33,683 nucleotides of DNA. Origin: Methylophaga lonarensis MPL. GTDB taxonomy: Bacteria; Pseudomonadota; Gammaproteobacteria; Nitrosococcales; Methylophagaceae. This document shows, in pieces, positions 32,100 through 33,683 of this stretch; position 1 is the stretch's first letter; each line of letters starts with the position of its first letter. The notes beneath the pieces were generated by a model, which saw only the letters and a program-made list of their open reading frames with translations, did not search any database and was not told where the DNA came from. The DNA lies in contig NZ_APHR01000051.1 in the NCBI RefSeq assembly GCF_000349205.1, positions 1 through 33,683 on the forward strand, read 5' to 3'. The position numbers and the translations under genes are program-made.

Positions 32100-33683
32100 T
32101 TTTCAACTCCCAATCGGGCTGGAATATTTACTGAAATTGGTTTTCCGTAGGTATCACCACATACATCACTGGCTCCTCCATAACAACTATGAGTAGAAGT
32201 TGCCTGCCCAAATATATTGATCCATTCTTTTATCAAACTACTTCCTTCAGGAACTTCACCATAAGTAGCCTGATTTCCACCAATCAACCTTCCTACAAAA
32301 TCTGCCGCATGGTTTTGTAACTCTACTGTCGTTTGATTACCCCCACTTAATTGATCAAGCGAGTTTGCTGCCTCTTGTGCAGAATAAGCTGGCCCCACAA
32401 ACTTTATACTTGTGTCACTAAGGGGATCTACCAGGCCCATGGTTTGGAGTGTTTCCAAAGCATTGCCAATTGTCATCGCACCACGACTGTGACCAACCAG
32501 GTTAAGTCCATCCTGCCCATAGATTTGGGATAGATTGATAATTTCTTGTGTAGCATTGGTGTTACCCAACACAGCACTCTCAAGACTTTTCTGATACCCC
32601 GCGATCAGCAACTCTGAAAAGAAATTATTTGCCTCTGGAAAATAGACTAGATAAACCTTCTCATCAACTGGAGCTTCAGACATTTGAACGGAATAGGATG
32701 CAGCTGCCGATTCATCGTTAAAGAGTCCATTGGTGAACACATTAATCTTCTTGTTCTCGCCGTTTTCTTTTAATTTGAGTTTTTCAGTTTCATCCAGTGC
32801 ATACATAATCGGATTACCGTCACTATCGTGAACGACTTTTCCTTCATCGTCCCTTGCAACCTCAAATATTTCAGCTTTGACCAAAAACATTTTTTTAAAT
32901 GCTTCATCAGTAAACGTTGATATTGTTGAGGATAATAGTAATCTATCAGCTTGTTCCTGCTGAGCCTTCTCTTGTAATGCCTCCATATCTGGTCTTGCCA
33001 ACACACGATTGGTATCTGAGGTATCTCGATTCAGTGCGGCGATAGTTTCTTCAGCATTTTTATCGGTTAATGCTATTTGAGTGGCCTCGTCGATGATGGT
33101 AATGCTGGCTGGGCTTACAGCACTGAGCGTAGTACTACTATCCTTAACATCCGCTTCACCGTAATTTTGTAGATTACTGACAAGCCCCTTAGTCGCAGCA
33201 TATTTGCTGGTCATCATGTCGCTACTGAGTGTCATGCCACGTGTACTGGCCTTAGCATCCATATAATTCTCTATATTGCTAACCGTCAGAGTACCGGTTG
33301 TCAGTTGGTTCCTATCTGCATTGGCTGTACTTTCGATCAACGCACCCTTCAGATCAGTATTTCCAGCCACGGTGATATCAAAGCCTTCTTCACCCGCCTT
33401 AATACCACTTTGCTGATAAACACTGGCGTAATTACTGTTACTTTTTTGTTTACTGTTGCTTATGCTGACGCTGGGAATTTCAGCTCCGATAGGCATGCTG
33501 GCGCTGATACCCGTGTTATTTTGATTTGCTTTGCTGGTCGCTGTATCTTGGACACTTTCGATGTTAAGGTCACCCGCGACGTCAACAATCACTTGTTTAC
33601 CGCTGGCATTGGCACCAATCAAATTTGTGTCTTTGCCGGAATTCAATGCCAACACTTCTCCGGCAGACACCTGAGTATTGTTG
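32096..33683 (-). CDS. Filamentous-haemagglutinin/CdiA-type exoprotein with C-terminal lipase-like domain, 5' end outside window
   Basis: The frame is open to the window edge, so this is the C-terminal 528 residues of a large protein. The first part has haemagglutinin-type beta-helix repeats (GKDTNLIGANASGKQV, VDVAGDLNIESVQDTA, FDITVAGNTDLKGALI) typical of two-partner-secretion exoproteins. A linker follows (LNRDTSDTNRVLARPDMEALQ), of the type seen before polymorphic toxin tips. The C-terminal domain has an alpha/beta-hydrolase elbow, NLVGHSRGAMTIGNALE, with the candidate nucleophile Ser codon at 32488-32486. A candidate Asp (NHAADFVG, codon 32302-32300) and His (STHSCYGG, codon 32191-32189) could complete a triad. 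This suggests a secreted lipase or phospholipase toxin. The stop overlaps the next lipoprotein gene by 4 bp. Confidence 0.85.
   Translation of the reverse strand, partial: NNTQVSAGEVLALNSGKDTNLIGANASGKQVIVDVAGDLNIESVQDTATSKANQNNTGISASMPIGAEIPSVSISNSKQKSNSNYASVYQQSGIKAGEEGFDITVAGNTDLKGALIESTANADRNQLTTGTLTVSNIENYMDAKASTRGMTLSSDMMTSKYAATKGLVSNLQNYGEADVKDSSTTLSAVSPASITIIDEATQIALTDKNAEETIAALNRDTSDTNRVLARPDMEALQEKAQQEQADRLLLSSTISTFTDEAFKKMFLVKAEIFEVARDDEGKVVHDSDGNPIMYALDETEKLKLKENGENKKINVFTNGLFNDESAAASYSVQMSEAPVDEKVYLVYFPEANNFFSELLIAGYQKSLESAVLGNTNATQEIINLSQIYGQDGLNLVGHSRGAMTIGNALETLQTMGLVDPLSDTSIKFVGPAYSAQEAANSLDQLSGGNQTTVELQNHAADFVGRLIGGNQATYGEVPEGSSLIKEWINIFGQATSTHSCYGGASDVCGDTYGKPISVNIPARLGVEN

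Overview
The window looks like a piece of chromosome from a marine or halotolerant gammaproteobacterium. The ectR / ectABC-ask ectoine locus, with a MarR-type EctR and an operator very like the one described in halotolerant methylotrophs, makes Methylophaga or a close relative the most likely source. This is inferred from gene content, not from a database match. Core genes have moderate GC; the right end (about 27.7-33.7 kb) looks AT-richer and is accessory in character.

Layout, left to right. (1) 1-8.9 kb, housekeeping: the 3' part of a NarL-type response regulator (+), then on the minus strand ahpC-ahpF (peroxide detoxification), bioA (biotin), and a queA-trmJ-cysE-iscR-cysteine desulfurase-A-type Fe-S carrier string with overlapping genes. 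A near-consensus IscR type-1 site sits over the end of cysE, in front of iscR. (2) 9.1-11.2 kb, a small scar region: a 675-bp tandem duplication carrying two copies of an unknown membrane protein, beside the truncated 5' end of a HlyB-like ABC exporter. (3) 11.3-12.3 kb, iron: bacterioferritin and bacterioferritin-associated ferredoxin, with a Fur-box-like promoter. (4) 12.3-21.6 kb, a lipid-modification locus: an eight-gene, tightly coupled minus-strand operon (acyl desaturase, COG2907 flavoprotein, DUF1365, CFA-like methyltransferase, DUF2878, DUF1295, second CFA/CNMT-like methyltransferase, sensor histidine kinase). An OmpR-type regulator converges on its end, and a chalcone-isomerase-like secreted protein diverges from its start. 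(5) 21.6-26.4 kb, ectoine biosynthesis: ectA-ectB-ectC-ask on the minus strand and divergent ectR. (6) 26.4-27.4 kb, a Tas-like aldo/keto reductase. (7) 27.7-33.7 kb, seven consecutive small lipoprotein reading frames (one apparently frameshifted) downstream of the 3' end of a large filamentous-haemagglutinin/CdiA-type exoprotein whose C-terminus is an alpha/beta-hydrolase (lipase-like) domain.

How the parts fit. Peroxide defence, Fe-S assembly and iron storage sit near a lipid operon of a kind that elsewhere belongs to oxidative or photo-oxidative stress regulons. Here the lipid operon ends in its own sensor kinase, with a response regulator 3 bp away, so a two-component system may have taken the place of the ECF sigma/ChrR pair often linked to such clusters. 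The most novel-looking system is at the right edge: a predicted secreted lipase toxin whose stop codon overlaps the start of a lipoprotein gene, followed by more lipoproteins all predicted to sort to the outer membrane. This arrangement suggests a lipase effector with lipoprotein immunity proteins, but the N-terminus of the exoprotein is outside the window and no function has been shown.

I saw no rRNA, tRNA, CRISPR array or intact insertion sequence. No gene-free stretch exceeds 300 bp.
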